NCBI GenBank assembly: GCA_002368645.1
Contig: DFEE01000032.1
Location: forward strand, 1,020-65,019
Direction of reading: 5' to 3'
DNA length: 64,000 bases
Origin: Bacteroidales bacterium UBA3810
Lineage (GTDB): Bacteria; Bacteroidota; Bacteroidia; Bacteroidales; Paludibacteraceae
The position numbers and the translations under genes were made by a program. The notes beneath the pieces were generated by a model that was not told the DNA's origin, ran no database searches, and was given only the letters and a program-made list of their open reading frames with translations. Positions 32,175-40,804 of this stretch are shown piece by piece. The stretch's first letter is position 1; every line of letters starts with the position of its first letter.

Positions 32175-34685
32175 TCACTCTCGCACCTCTTGTCCCTGCA
32201 AAGTATATACCTTCTCTCCTCTACGAATAAGTATCTGCCCGTTGCGGAAGAATTTGGAAGTGCTTCCTGCCGTGGTGCTCTCTATTGTCTCAATGGCTTC
32301 AGGGGCGTCCTCCTCATAGGTACCTTGGGTGGTGAAGGTCTGCTCCGTGCCATAATAATATTGGTCACCTACCTTGCCATATACACGGTAGCGATAGACC
32401 GTACCGGCATCAAGGTCTGTGAGTGTCGCACGCAAGGCAATACCATCAGCTTGTACAAAGATATGATTTCCGAGTTCCGAAGACATGCGTGCAGGAGCAT
32501 TTGCCTCCTCATTAACTCGGCTTTCGGTCCAATATTCAAATCCTTGTTCGTCAAAATCCTCTGAACCGGCAAGGGCATAACCGCTAATAGTGGCCTCGTC
32601 CTCACGCACTATGGTTGCTCCGTATGTATATAGAACCGGCTCAAATGCTACTGTTGCATCGCCGGTGAAGATATACTGCCAGTCGCCGTAGTACATATTT
32701 CCCGCAGCGGACTGATAGAACGCACGGTATTTATAGTATGTGTCGTCGCGAAGATTCTTCAACCGTCCTGCCATTTGTCCTGAAGCCACAGGGCAAAAGA
32801 CTTTAGTCCCCGCCATATCATCCGGAGCATCATTGCGCTTGTACTCAAATCCGCAATTCACTTCCGCATCCGACATATTCGTCTCTGCCAACAAAATAGC
32901 CGTTGTGCTCGACACCGGCTTGGACGCTTTGGTCGTCAGTTCAAGAGCGGTGGTAGTGAAAGAGACATTGATTGTCTCTGTCTCACCGGTATTGGCTGTC
33001 AGTACTACTGGAACATCATTATATTCGCTATTGGGCTCCAAACCGATATACTCCAATACATTCCCCGCTTGCTGCTCTCCACCTTCAATACCGATAGAAG
33101 CGATAGTAAGATTATCTAACTCCCAAAAATTATGTTGTAACTCCATGGAAAAAGATGTCGTGCCCACAGATTGAACAGAACTATACGCATCCATTTCTAT
33201 GTAATTCAGCCCTGTCCAGTATTGAGCATTCTGATACGTATTGGCAGACCCAACCGGCACATATACGGTTATTCCTTCAGGAAAGGCATATCCGCTCGTA
33301 CCATCATCACGACTTGGAGGTGTAGTTGGATATGCGTAAATTCGTTCTAAATGAGTGCACCCCTGGAAAACCGAATTACCCATAACACGCACGGTACTTG
33401 GAAGTGTAATCGAAGTCATGTGAGAGCATCTATAGAATGCTTTTTCATAAATATGCGTTACTCCTTGAGGAATTGTTACTCGACCGCTAACCGCGGCAGA
33501 ACAGGCTTCTATAGTTTTTTTTGCACTGCTGCCATATACTAAATAACCCTCCACATATCCATTTAGATACCTCGCTCCCCAAGGTGAACCATTTGCTGTG
33601 CCGGTATAATTTATATTAGGAATATCTTCAAATGCGTAATCACCAATCGTTGTTACATCGTGAGGAATTGTGACGGACACTACTCTGTAACATTTTCTGA
33701 ACGCTTTTGATTTTATGGTATTTACATTGTCATCAACACTTATTTCGCCTTCTGCGACTGACAAACAAGCCCGCAATTCTGTTTTGGATTCGTCGTTATA
33801 GACAAAGTTTCCCTCTACGTAGCCATTGACACTTTTGGCATTCCAAGGTGCGCCCGAAGCTGAACCGGAATAATTAATATTAGGAACATCTTGAAAATCG
33901 TGCAATTCTGTTACGCTATTCGGAATATCTATAGTCAAGGAGGTGCAACCTGGGAAAACTTCGTAAAGCGATGTTATATTGGCAGGTAATGTAACATCCT
34001 TTAAATTAATGCAATTTTGAAAAGCACCATTTAAGATTTTTGTATCTGCGCTTTGAAAAGAAACAGATTCTAAATTCTCACATCCTGCAAAGGTGAAAAA
34101 ACCTAATTTCTCTACTTGAGCAGGGATTACTAAATTTCTAACCAACTCTCCGTTCAAATATAAATTATGTGCATACATCAAAGGATTTGTTCCATCCCCA
34201 TAATCATAGAAATCACTTTCGCACCATGCTACTAAATCATAGATATACACAGCCTCCAACCGATTACAATATGCGAATGCATCAACACCAATACTTATTT
34301 TACCGTGGAAAGTTACTGTTTTTAATTTGGGACAATTTCGAAACGCTGCTCGTCCAATTTCCTTAAGACAATTCGGAAATGTCGCAGAAGAGAGGTCTTG
34401 ACATCTATCAAATGCGTATGATTCAACACTTGTCACATTGTATGTGACGCCATCGTGTTGAACTGTTTCTGGGATATTTACCGCTGTAATATCCCATCCT
34501 TCGTTATAATAATATACAGAATTTGTGTAAGTTACACTTTTGTATGTAACGGATGCTTGATTTGTTTCTGTGTCTAAATTGTAGTATAAATCACCAATTT
34601 GAACACGCTCAATGATTTCTGCAAACACCATCCCCACACTCGCCACTACCGCAAACAATAAAGTAAATAGTTTTTTTCTCATCAT
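32175..34685 (-). CDS. BspA-like leucine-rich repeat surface protein (836 aa)
   Basis: After a signal peptide ending at MVFAE, the N-terminal half is a series of LRR_5 (BspA/TpLRR) repeats such as VESYAFDRCQDLSSATFPNCL, including paired blocks with SGSASGAPW and TGTANGSPW. The second half has two or three beta domains (TKASKPVSSTTAILLAETNM..., ATISGYALAGSEDFDEQGFEY) resembling Fn3. The tail FRNGQILIRRGEKVYTLQGQ is the same type as in the 917- and 1199-residue proteins. BspA-like proteins of oral and gut Bacteroidetes bind host proteins; that is family knowledge. The first or second Met (34685 or 34682) may start it. Confidence 0.85.
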   Translation of the reverse strand: MMRKKLFTLLFAVVASVGMVFAEIIERVQIGDLYYNLDTETNQASVTYKSVTYTNSVYYYNEGWDITAVNIPETVQHDGVTYNVTSVESYAFDRCQDLSSATFPNCLKEIGRAAFRNCPKLKTVTFHGKISIGVDAFAYCNRLEAVYIYDLVAWCESDFYDYGDGTNPLMYAHNLYLNGELVRNLVIPAQVEKLGFFTFAGCENLESVSFQSADTKILNGAFQNCINLKDVTLPANITSLYEVFPGCTSLTIDIPNSVTELHDFQDVPNINYSGSASGAPWNAKSVNGYVEGNFVYNDESKTELRACLSVAEGEISVDDNVNTIKSKAFRKCYRVVSVTIPHDVTTIGDYAFEDIPNINYTGTANGSPWGARYLNGYVEGYLVYGSSAKKTIEACSAAVSGRVTIPQGVTHIYEKAFYRCSHMTSITLPSTVRVMGNSVFQGCTHLERIYAYPTTPPSRDDGTSGYAFPEGITVYVPVGSANTYQNAQYWTGLNYIEMDAYSSVQSVGTTSFSMELQHNFWELDNLTIASIGIEGGEQQAGNVLEYIGLEPNSEYNDVPVVLTANTGETETINVSFTTTALELTTKASKPVSSTTAILLAETNMSDAEVNCGFEYKRNDAPDDMAGTKVFCPVASGQMAGRLKNLRDDTYYKYRAFYQSAAGNMYYGDWQYIFTGDATVAFEPVLYTYGATIVREDEATISGYALAGSEDFDEQGFEYWTESRVNEEANAPARMSSELGNHIFVQADGIALRATLTDLDAGTVYRYRVYGKVGDQYYYGTEQTFTTQGTYEEDAPEAIETIESTTAGSTSKFFRNGQILIRRGEKVYTLQGQEVRE

Positions 34686-34745
34686 TAGTTCCCTAAATAC
34701 GTGTCGGGCGCAACTTTTAATAGGTTAATAATTTATGTTTATTTT

Positions 34746-34777
34746 GTTGGCTTATTTCTTAATTAAGAGTACCTTTG
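34746..34777 (+). promoter_or_regulatory. Possible orphan promoter inside the spacer
   Basis: GTTG (34746-34749) and TACCTTTG (34770-34777), 20-bp spacer, pointing away from the BspA-like gene into a region holding only a minus-strand relic. A transcript would run antisense to the relic. Confidence 0.4.
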
Positions 34778-34886
34778 CCTGCTATCTATAGCTGGTACTA
34801 AAACAAAAGCGCGAACATTATCCACGCTCATTCTCCTTAACTAGGTTCTGGTAATTTCCTTCATCCAACATCATTAGTTCTACATG

Positions 34887-35210
34887 TTAATAATCTGTTC
34901 CGTCAACAGATATACGTTTTTGCCGTTCCATAAAAGCGAAACCTTGTCCCAACTCAAGGATAGAACGCTCCATCTGCTGAAGAATAGCATTCTCTAAATC
35001 TTTTTCTGAATAGTTTCAGTGTAATCCTAAATAATCCACTATATAAGAGCTACGTAATACCATTTCGGGGGGCAACTCTCCCGGCTCTAACTCTTTCATA
35101 GTAGCTATTTGGGTTTCCTCTGGTTCCGCAGCAATAAGCGAGCGCTCATATAACACGGCATCTTCGTACTTGCTTAACTGGCGCAAACTCCAGCGTTGCT
35201 TCTTTGTGCG
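34887..35210 (-). pseudogene. Relic of a DUF1016 (YhcG-type) PD-(D/E)XK nuclease gene
   Basis: The minus-strand frame reads WSLRQLSKYEDAVLYERSL, ELEPGELPPEMVLRSSYIVD, then LGLH followed by an in-frame TGA, and continues NYSEKDLENAI and LELGQGFAFMERQKRISVDG before a TAA at 34887-34889. These are the core blocks of DUF1016 proteins just before the catalytic DLLFYHR motif, which is missing, as is the N-terminal part. So the gene is truncated at both ends and interrupted. The surrounding spacer 34686-35351 has no intact gene. Confidence 0.8.
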
Positions 35211-35351
35211 CTAACAATATCAATCCACTTCAGTTTCATATTTGTTTAGGGAATTAATAAGGTTTGTTAATTATGGGTTATTCTTTGATAATCTGTGCTC
35301 TATGCTACATTCGTTTGCTCCTGTCCCGCACCGCTGCAGACGCTGTGTTCA

Positions 35352-36908
35352 TTATCCGACCCAATCGGGTCTATCAATAGAGCGATAAGAGAGAGCCTCC
35401 ATGAGATGCGGAATCGCTATGTCCTTTGCTCCTGCAACATCCGCTATTGTGCGGGCTACCTTCAAAATGCGGTCATAAGCACGTGCGGATAAGCCTAACT
35501 TCGTCATGGATGCTTCTAACAACTTGTCGCATTGTGCATCTAATACACAATACTGCCGTACCTGTTTAGGCGACATCTGGGCATTGCAATAAATCCCGGT
35601 TCCGGCGAAACGTGTTTGCTGCACTTTGCGGGCTTTTACAACGCGCTCGCGAATAGTAGCTGAAGACTCGCCCGGCTGGATAGATTTGAGTTTCTCATAC
35701 GGCACCGAGGCAATCTCGCACTGGATATCTATACGATCCAATAGCGGTCCGCTGATTTTGGTGAGATACCGATGAACTTGTGCCGGCGTGCAGGTACAAG
35801 GGTGCGCGGGGTTATTTTCACCATAGTGCCCGCAGGGACATGGGTTCATTGCGGCGACAAGCATAAAAGATGCAGGATACTCAACAGAGAGTTTGGCACG
35901 GGAGATAGTAATCTTCCGGTCCTCAAGCGGCTGCCTCAGTACCTCTAATGCGCTACGCTTGTATTCGGGTAACTCGTCTAAAAACAGTACTCCGTTATGG
36001 GCAAGAGAAATCTCTCCGGGATGCGGATTTTGTCCCGCTCCCGCTAACGCTACATCGGTTATCGTGTGGTGCGGACTGCGGAATGGACGCCTCACTATCA
36101 GCGTCTCGGACTCGCGGTCTCCCTTTTTAGTTAGTAAACCGGCAACAGAATGTATCTTTGTCGTCTCTAATGCTTCTTCCAAGGTCAAGGGTGGTAATAT
36201 GGAGGGCAATCGCTTTGCCATCATCGATTTACCGGCTCCCGGAGGACCTACCATCAACATATTATGACCGCCTGCTGCGGCTATTTCCATCGCTCTACGC
36301 ACATTCTCTTGACCGCGAACATCCGCAAAATCCAAATCCGTCTGTAAGGCCTCTGTCTGGAATAATGCTTCTGTATCAACGACGGTTGGCTTTAAAGTCC
36401 CCGTATCACGAAGGAAATCAATAACTTGTTGCAATGAACTGACGCCATAAACCGATAAACCATCTACGATAGCCGCTTCGCGGACATTCTCTTCCGGCAC
36501 AATGAGCCCCGCAAAACCTTCTTTGCGCGCACATAGAGCAATAGGCAATACACCCTTAATGGGACGTACCGAACCATCTAAACTCAACTCCCCCATGATG
36601 ATATAGTCTTGCAAATGAGCGGTTGGCACAATCTCAGCACCTGCCAACTCTCCAATCGCGATGGGCAGGTCGTAAGCGGAACCTTCTTTCTTAATATCTG
36701 CTGGAGCTAAATTGATGGTAAGGGCACGATGAGGATAGGCTTTGCAGGTCAACTCAATTGCGGCCTTGATACGCTCATAGCTCTCTTTGATAGCTGTATC
36801 TGGAAGACCAACTAACGTAAAGTCAAAACCTGGGACTGCATATACCTCTATGGTCACTTTGACGGCATCTATTCCAATAGGAGCGGCGCCATATACTTTT
36901 GTCAACAT
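35352..36908 (-). CDS. comM: YifB/ComM family Mg-chelatase-like AAA+ ATPase
   Basis: A 518-residue protein of normal length. The N-terminal chelatase-associated (Lon-like) domain begins MLTKVYGAAPIGIDAVKVTI; Walker A is GPPGAGKS (221-228), Walker B is GVLFLDELPEY, and the C-terminal domain contains the Cys-rich NPCPCGHYG and CTCTP. ComM is a hexameric helicase that promotes branch migration during natural transformation. It has its own promoter. Confidence 0.93.
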   Translation of the reverse strand: MLTKVYGAAPIGIDAVKVTIEVYAVPGFDFTLVGLPDTAIKESYERIKAAIELTCKAYPHRALTINLAPADIKKEGSAYDLPIAIGELAGAEIVPTAHLQDYIIMGELSLDGSVRPIKGVLPIALCARKEGFAGLIVPEENVREAAIVDGLSVYGVSSLQQVIDFLRDTGTLKPTVVDTEALFQTEALQTDLDFADVRGQENVRRAMEIAAAGGHNMLMVGPPGAGKSMMAKRLPSILPPLTLEEALETTKIHSVAGLLTKKGDRESETLIVRRPFRSPHHTITDVALAGAGQNPHPGEISLAHNGVLFLDELPEYKRSALEVLRQPLEDRKITISRAKLSVEYPASFMLVAAMNPCPCGHYGENNPAHPCTCTPAQVHRYLTKISGPLLDRIDIQCEIASVPYEKLKSIQPGESSATIRERVVKARKVQQTRFAGTGIYCNAQMSPKQVRQYCVLDAQCDKLLEASMTKLGLSARAYDRILKVARTIADVAGAKDIAIPHLMEALSYRSIDRPDWVG

Positions 36909-36934
36909 AATGGGACTGTATTAGATTTTGGGCG

Positions 36935-36966
36935 CAAAGATAATATATTTATCGGATATGAGCAAA
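36935..36966 (-). promoter_or_regulatory. Promoter of comM
   Basis: Minus strand TTTG (36966-36963) and TATCTTTG (36942-36935), 20-bp spacer, 27 bp before the ATG. Confidence 0.8.
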
Positions 36967-36982
36967 TAGAAATGCGATTTTT

Positions 36983-37819
36983 TTATAATTTTGCCGTTAA
37001 TGCCTCATAATACCGCGGTGATACTGGAATGGCTTTCTGTTGAGGTGCATCTAATTCCGCACTTATTGCACCTTCTTTGTCCTTGCGTAATGCCTTGACA
37101 TGAGTCGGGTTTATATAGTAAGAGCGCTGACAGCGGACAAAACCGTGTTTGACCATCAGTGGCTCTAATCCCGCCATTGAGGAACGTAATGAATACTCCT
37201 TGATTACAGAACCGTCAAGATATTTTATCAGCACATAGTTCTCTTGTGCCTCTATGTACAGTACTGCTGAGGAGGCAATCATGAACTTCACTTGCTTCTG
37301 CGAATCTAAAAAACGCATTAGCGAATCATCCTCTACCGGCGTCAACTCTTTCTGTTCCGCATAAACAAGACCTAAGCCGATGGCTAAATAGGAATACAAG
37401 TTGACGGCGCCTAACATAACTAAAGTCTTACCCACAACCACATAAAACGGATAATCTGCTATATCGTGGTACATCAGGGTAATGTACATTGCCACAAATA
37501 GAGCCATTGTAATCAACTCCACTAATTGCCATAACACCCAAAAGCGAAAATGCGTTGCTGAACTATGAACGATTAACAGGTAAATACCCCGAGACACAAT
37601 CATCACACCTAATATAATCAAGGTGATAATAGTCACATTAAACCCGTATGGATAATTATGTATCGTCAGGAATGAAACTAACCTTTCCGGCCTGTATAGT
37701 ATCGTAAATCCCAAGAAGAAAAGAGGCACAATCACCACATACAACACTTGCGATGCGATATTCGTAAAGGCTGAATTTAATCCCAATTTATGCTGGGACG
37801 AAAAATAATTGCTTGCCAT
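36983..37819 (-). CDS. LytTR-domain membrane regulator
   Basis: A 278-residue protein with four membrane helices in the first 165 residues and a C-terminal LytTR DNA-binding domain (about 180-275), marked by IEAQENYVLIKYLDGS, FVRCQRSYYINP and ALRKDKEG. There is no receiver domain, so it is the membrane-anchored one-component type of Bacteroidetes that senses an unknown signal and binds DNA from the membrane. Repeated TGTCAC motifs lie in the spacer shared with the divergent SGNH hydrolase gene and may be its targets. It ends 75 bp before comM on the same strand. Confidence 0.87.
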   Translation of the reverse strand: MASNYFSSQHKLGLNSAFTNIASQVLYVVIVPLFFLGFTILYRPERLVSFLTIHNYPYGFNVTIITLIILGVMIVSRGIYLLIVHSSATHFRFWVLWQLVELITMALFVAMYITLMYHDIADYPFYVVVGKTLVMLGAVNLYSYLAIGLGLVYAEQKELTPVEDDSLMRFLDSQKQVKFMIASSAVLYIEAQENYVLIKYLDGSVIKEYSLRSSMAGLEPLMVKHGFVRCQRSYYINPTHVKALRKDKEGAISAELDAPQQKAIPVSPRYYEALTAKL

Positions 37820-37892
37820 TTTGTCACTATATTTTGATTTTAATCCCTATATTCCTATTTTCATCAAAAATTATGCCACTATGTCACAGAAA

Positions 37893-37924
37893 TTTGGTCA
37901 CATGACAAAAAAGCTGTAATTTTG
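37893..37924 (+). promoter_or_regulatory. Promoter of the SGNH hydrolase gene with overlapping GTCACATGAC palindrome
   Basis: TTTG (37893-37896) and TAATTTTG (37917-37924), 20-bp spacer. The palindrome GTCACATGAC (37897-37906) touches the upstream box; further TGTCAC sites are at 37822 and 37882. Confidence 0.7.
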
Positions 37925-37983
37925 CACCGTCTTACGACAAACATATTTTGATTATTAACTTTATGAATGTGGTTATTCACTTA

Positions 37984-38649
37984 ATGAACAAGACTATGTT
38001 AACAGTATTTGGAGATTCAATTATGAAAAAAGGCATCGTTGAGCGATGCGGAGAAAATTTAGGCATACGTACAACTAATTATGCGCGCATAGACGGAACC
38101 GCTGAAAAATGCGAAGAGTGGGTTGCCCGTTACGAACAACGATTAGGCCCGGACCATATTGTATTGATTGAGTTCGGCGGTAACGACAGTAACTATGATT
38201 GGACGGCAATAGCAGCCGATCCGGAAGGAGAACATTATCCCCGAACCCGCATAGAGGACTTTAAAAACATTTATACGCGCATTATACAACAAGTGCGGAG
38301 CACAGGTGCTACACCGGTTGTACTGAGCCTGCCGCCTATTGATGCTGAACGTTACTTTAGGTATTTCAGCCATTTCTGGACTGATGACGAGAGGGAGAAC
38401 GTGATGCATTGGCTGGGCGGCAGTACCAGTCATATTGTCGCGGGGCATGAGGAATATAATCGGGTAATCTACCGCCTTTCTGCCGAACAGGGAGTGCAAT
38501 TGATTGACATCACTACCGAGCTTGCAACAGATAGAGAATATGTCAACTTCCTCTGCGAAGACGGTATTCACCCCAACGAGCGAGGGCAAGAGAAGATTGC
38601 TCAAATCATCTCACGCAACCTCAGTCGAGACGTAAAAGGTGTTGCATAA
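37984..38649 (+). CDS. SGNH/GDSL hydrolase
   Basis: A 221-residue soluble hydrolase if started at the ATG 37984; ATGs at 37963 and 37996 are also possible, and no ribosome-binding site decides. Block I is VFGDSI with the nucleophile Ser, block III is GGNDSN and block V is DGIHPN with the catalytic Asp and His, a complete lipase/esterase set. No signal peptide. Family members deacylate lipids, sugars or thioesters. It is controlled by a promoter that overlaps a palindrome shared with the divergent LytTR gene. Confidence 0.87.
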   Translation: MNKTMLTVFGDSIMKKGIVERCGENLGIRTTNYARIDGTAEKCEEWVARYEQRLGPDHIVLIEFGGNDSNYDWTAIAADPEGEHYPRTRIEDFKNIYTRIIQQVRSTGATPVVLSLPPIDAERYFRYFSHFWTDDERENVMHWLGGSTSHIVAGHEEYNRVIYRLSAEQGVQLIDITTELATDREYVNFLCEDGIHPNERGQEKIAQIISRNLSRDVKGVA

Positions 38650-38690
38650 TACCTGTTTTTACGTAAAAAATGAAAAAAATACAACATTTT

Positions 38691-38722
38691 CTTGCATATG
38701 TCAGGAAAATGTTGTACTTTTG
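38691..38722 (+). promoter_or_regulatory. Promoter of rpsP
   Basis: CTTG (38691-38694) and TACTTTTG (38715-38722), 20-bp spacer, with the extended TTGCATATGTCA element. Confidence 0.8.
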
Positions 38723-38725
38723 TCG

Positions 38726-38796
38726 GCTCTTTCGTGAAAAGAGCATACCATTAATTAATATTAACCCGGAGCATCGATTCGAGTAATCACAGCTCC
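38726..38796 (+). promoter_or_regulatory. Structured leader of rpsP
   Basis: Two hairpins fill the 90-nt leader: GCTCTTT (38726-38732) with AAAGAGC (38738-38744), and GGAGC (38768-38772) with GCTCC (38792-38796) around a TCGATTCGA palindrome. A feedback site for S16 is possible; no family match is claimed. Confidence 0.45.
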
Positions 38797-38813
38797 ATAA
38801 AACAACAAAACAA

Positions 38814-39377
38814 ATGGCAACAAAAATTCGTTTGGCTCGTCATGGCCACAAAGACTATGCTTACTACCACATTGTAGTAGCTGACAGCCGTTCACCACGT
38901 GACGGTAAGTACATTGAACGTATCGGTTCGTACAACCCGAACTTGAATCCTGCAGGTATCGACCTCAATTTTGAGCGCGCACTCTATTGGATTGAAGTTG
39001 GTGCACAACCTACTGACACTGTACGCCACATCTTGAGCACCGAAGGAGTACTGCTCATGAAGCACCTCAAAGGTGGTATCGCGAAAGGCGCTTTCGATGA
39101 AGCTGCCGCCCAGAAGAAATTCGACGCTTGGAAAGCTGAGAAAGATGCTAAGAACGGCAAAATTAGCAAAGACGAAGCCAACAAAAAGCTTGAAGCTGCT
39201 AAGAAGCTCCACGCGCAAGAGGTAGAGACCAATAAGGCGAAAGCCGAGGCACTTGCCGCTAAGCGTAAAGCTGAAGCTGAAGCTCTCGCTGCTGCTGCCG
39301 TTGAGGCTGCTAAGGAAGCTGCTGCCGCTGAGGCAGAGGCTAATGGTGAGGCTCCCGCTGCTGAAGCAGAAGCGTAA
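38814..39377 (+). CDS. rpsP: 30S ribosomal protein S16 with long Ala/Lys/Glu tail
   Basis: A 187-residue protein. The first 80 residues are S16 (KIRLARHGHKDYAYYHIVVA, RDGKYIERIGSYNP, and LSTEGVLLMKHL). The rest, from about residue 85, is a highly charged Ala/Lys/Glu region that should form a long helix. Such extensions are normal in Bacteroidetes S16 and may contact rRNA or other proteins. Monocistronic, with its own promoter, leader structure and terminator. Confidence 0.95.
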   Translation: MATKIRLARHGHKDYAYYHIVVADSRSPRDGKYIERIGSYNPNLNPAGIDLNFERALYWIEVGAQPTDTVRHILSTEGVLLMKHLKGGIAKGAFDEAAAQKKFDAWKAEKDAKNGKISKDEANKKLEAAKKLHAQEVETNKAKAEALAAKRKAEAEALAAAAVEAAKEAAAAEAEANGEAPAAEAEA

Positions 39378-39438
39378 ACTTGCAATGTGCCGATATACCG
39401 GATCTTCGTTATAACGGCATATTGGAAAATTACTGAGA

Positions 39439-39462
39439 AAGCGACCAAAAGTCGCTTTTTTT
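39439..39462 (+). terminator. Terminator of rpsP
   Basis: AAGCGAC (39439-39445) with GTCGCTT (39451-39457) followed by TTTTT. Confidence 0.85.
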
Positions 39463-39480
39463 ATGCAAAAAAAAGAATTA

Positions 39481-39512
39481 TTTGCATATATGCAAAATTT
39501 GTAGTATCTTTG
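39481..39512 (+). promoter_or_regulatory. Promoter of the surface polysaccharide cluster
   Basis: TTTG (39481-39484) and TATCTTTG (39505-39512), 20-bp spacer; TGCATATATGCA forms a palindrome on the upstream box. The ATG is only 19 bp downstream, so the mRNA leader is very short. All later genes of the cluster have little or no spacer. Confidence 0.8.
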
Positions 39513-39531
39513 CACGTTTATATTGCCTCAT

Positions 39532-40794
39532 ATGCAAATAGGACTAAATAAATATCTGCATGAGATTAAAGACACCTTGTGGCTTATTTTACTGCAGGGA
39601 TTGAATTATCTGATACCGCTTTTCATATGGCCGTATCTAATGGTGACTTTAGGTGCGGATGGGTTCGGAAGAATAAGCTTCGGGTTAACCGTTGCGCAAT
39701 TGTTGATGTTGTTGGTGGACTTCGGCTTTAATTGGACGGCTACAAAGATAATCAGTCAAAATAAGGATAACCAACAAATCATTGATTATACTTTTAGCAC
39801 TACTATGGCGGCTAAACTTTGTTTATTAGCATGTAGTGCAATCATTTTGGGCGGTCTTATGTGTATGCCTAAGTTCGCTATATACCGTTGGGTATTACTG
39901 ATATTCTTCATTATGGTATTAGGCAATACTTTTACCTATGTTTGGCTGTATCAGGGGTTCGGACACATTCGGGAAGTGTCTATTGTAACTGGAGTTATCA
40001 AAATCATGGTACTGCCCCTGACATTTATTTTTGTCCATGACATGGGAGATTTATGGAAAGCAGCCCTGATATTAAGTATTGTCCATCTCATTAGTGGCGT
40101 TGTCATGACCATATGGACCAAGCACCGCCGTTGGGTACATTGGGTGGCGGTCGGCAGAAAAGATATCTTGGCGACTTGCAAAAATAGTTTTCCGATATTT
40201 CTTTCCAATGCCGTAGGAAGCGTCTATACCTTGTTATTCGTTTTCTTACTGACTTATTTCGCATCTCCTGTCGAAGTAGGGAAATATGCAGCAGTAGAAA
40301 AGATTATTCGTGCAGGGTGCTTCTGCTTGTTAACGCCGATTATACAGTCCTTTTATCCCAAAATAAGCCAAATGGCGATTGGTAGCAAACAAGAGGCTTG
40401 TCGATTAATTACCAAGATTATAATGGTGATTATACCTATTCTGGGAGTTTTTGGAGGATTATTGTTCTTTGCTTCGGATTGGCTGATGCAATTATTGGGG
40501 AAGGATTATGAAGGAACTCAAGTGATTTTTAGAATTTTAGCATTTGTGCCTATCTTTATTGCGATGGGTGGAGTGACCGGCCAATTAGGATTATTGGCTA
40601 TCGGCAATGAACAGGATAAAAAATATTTTAGTAGAGTATATGTGTTTTCAGCATTCTTTGCCCTTGCAGGTATATTGGCATTATCCCAAGGACTGAATGC
40701 AATACTCACAGCGTGGTTGTTATTTGCGGTGGAACTGATAACAATGTTAGTTATGTGCACATTATATTACAAGAGAATAGTAATCGCAGAATGA
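39532..40794 (+). CDS. Polysaccharide flippase (Wzx type, MATE/MOP superfamily)
   Basis: The ATG at 39532 is preferred to a TTG three codons earlier. The 420-residue protein has about twelve membrane helices and the typical Wzx opening (LLQGLNYLIPLFIWPYLMVTLGADGFGRISFG) with an inward Arg/Lys pattern. It moves lipid-linked glycan repeats across the inner membrane. It heads the cluster of polymerase and glycosyltransferases, 10 bp before the polymerase gene. Confidence 0.9.
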   Translation: MQIGLNKYLHEIKDTLWLILLQGLNYLIPLFIWPYLMVTLGADGFGRISFGLTVAQLLMLLVDFGFNWTATKIISQNKDNQQIIDYTFSTTMAAKLCLLACSAIILGGLMCMPKFAIYRWVLLIFFIMVLGNTFTYVWLYQGFGHIREVSIVTGVIKIMVLPLTFIFVHDMGDLWKAALILSIVHLISGVVMTIWTKHRRWVHWVAVGRKDILATCKNSFPIFLSNAVGSVYTLLFVFLLTYFASPVEVGKYAAVEKIIRAGCFCLLTPIIQSFYPKISQMAIGSKQEACRLITKIIMVIIPILGVFGGLLFFASDWLMQLLGKDYEGTQVIFRILAFVPIFIAMGGVTGQLGLLAIGNEQDKKYFSRVYVFSAFFALAGILALSQGLNAILTAWLLFAVELITMLVMCTLYYKRIVIAE

Positions 40795-40804
40795 TGATAT
40801 ATCC

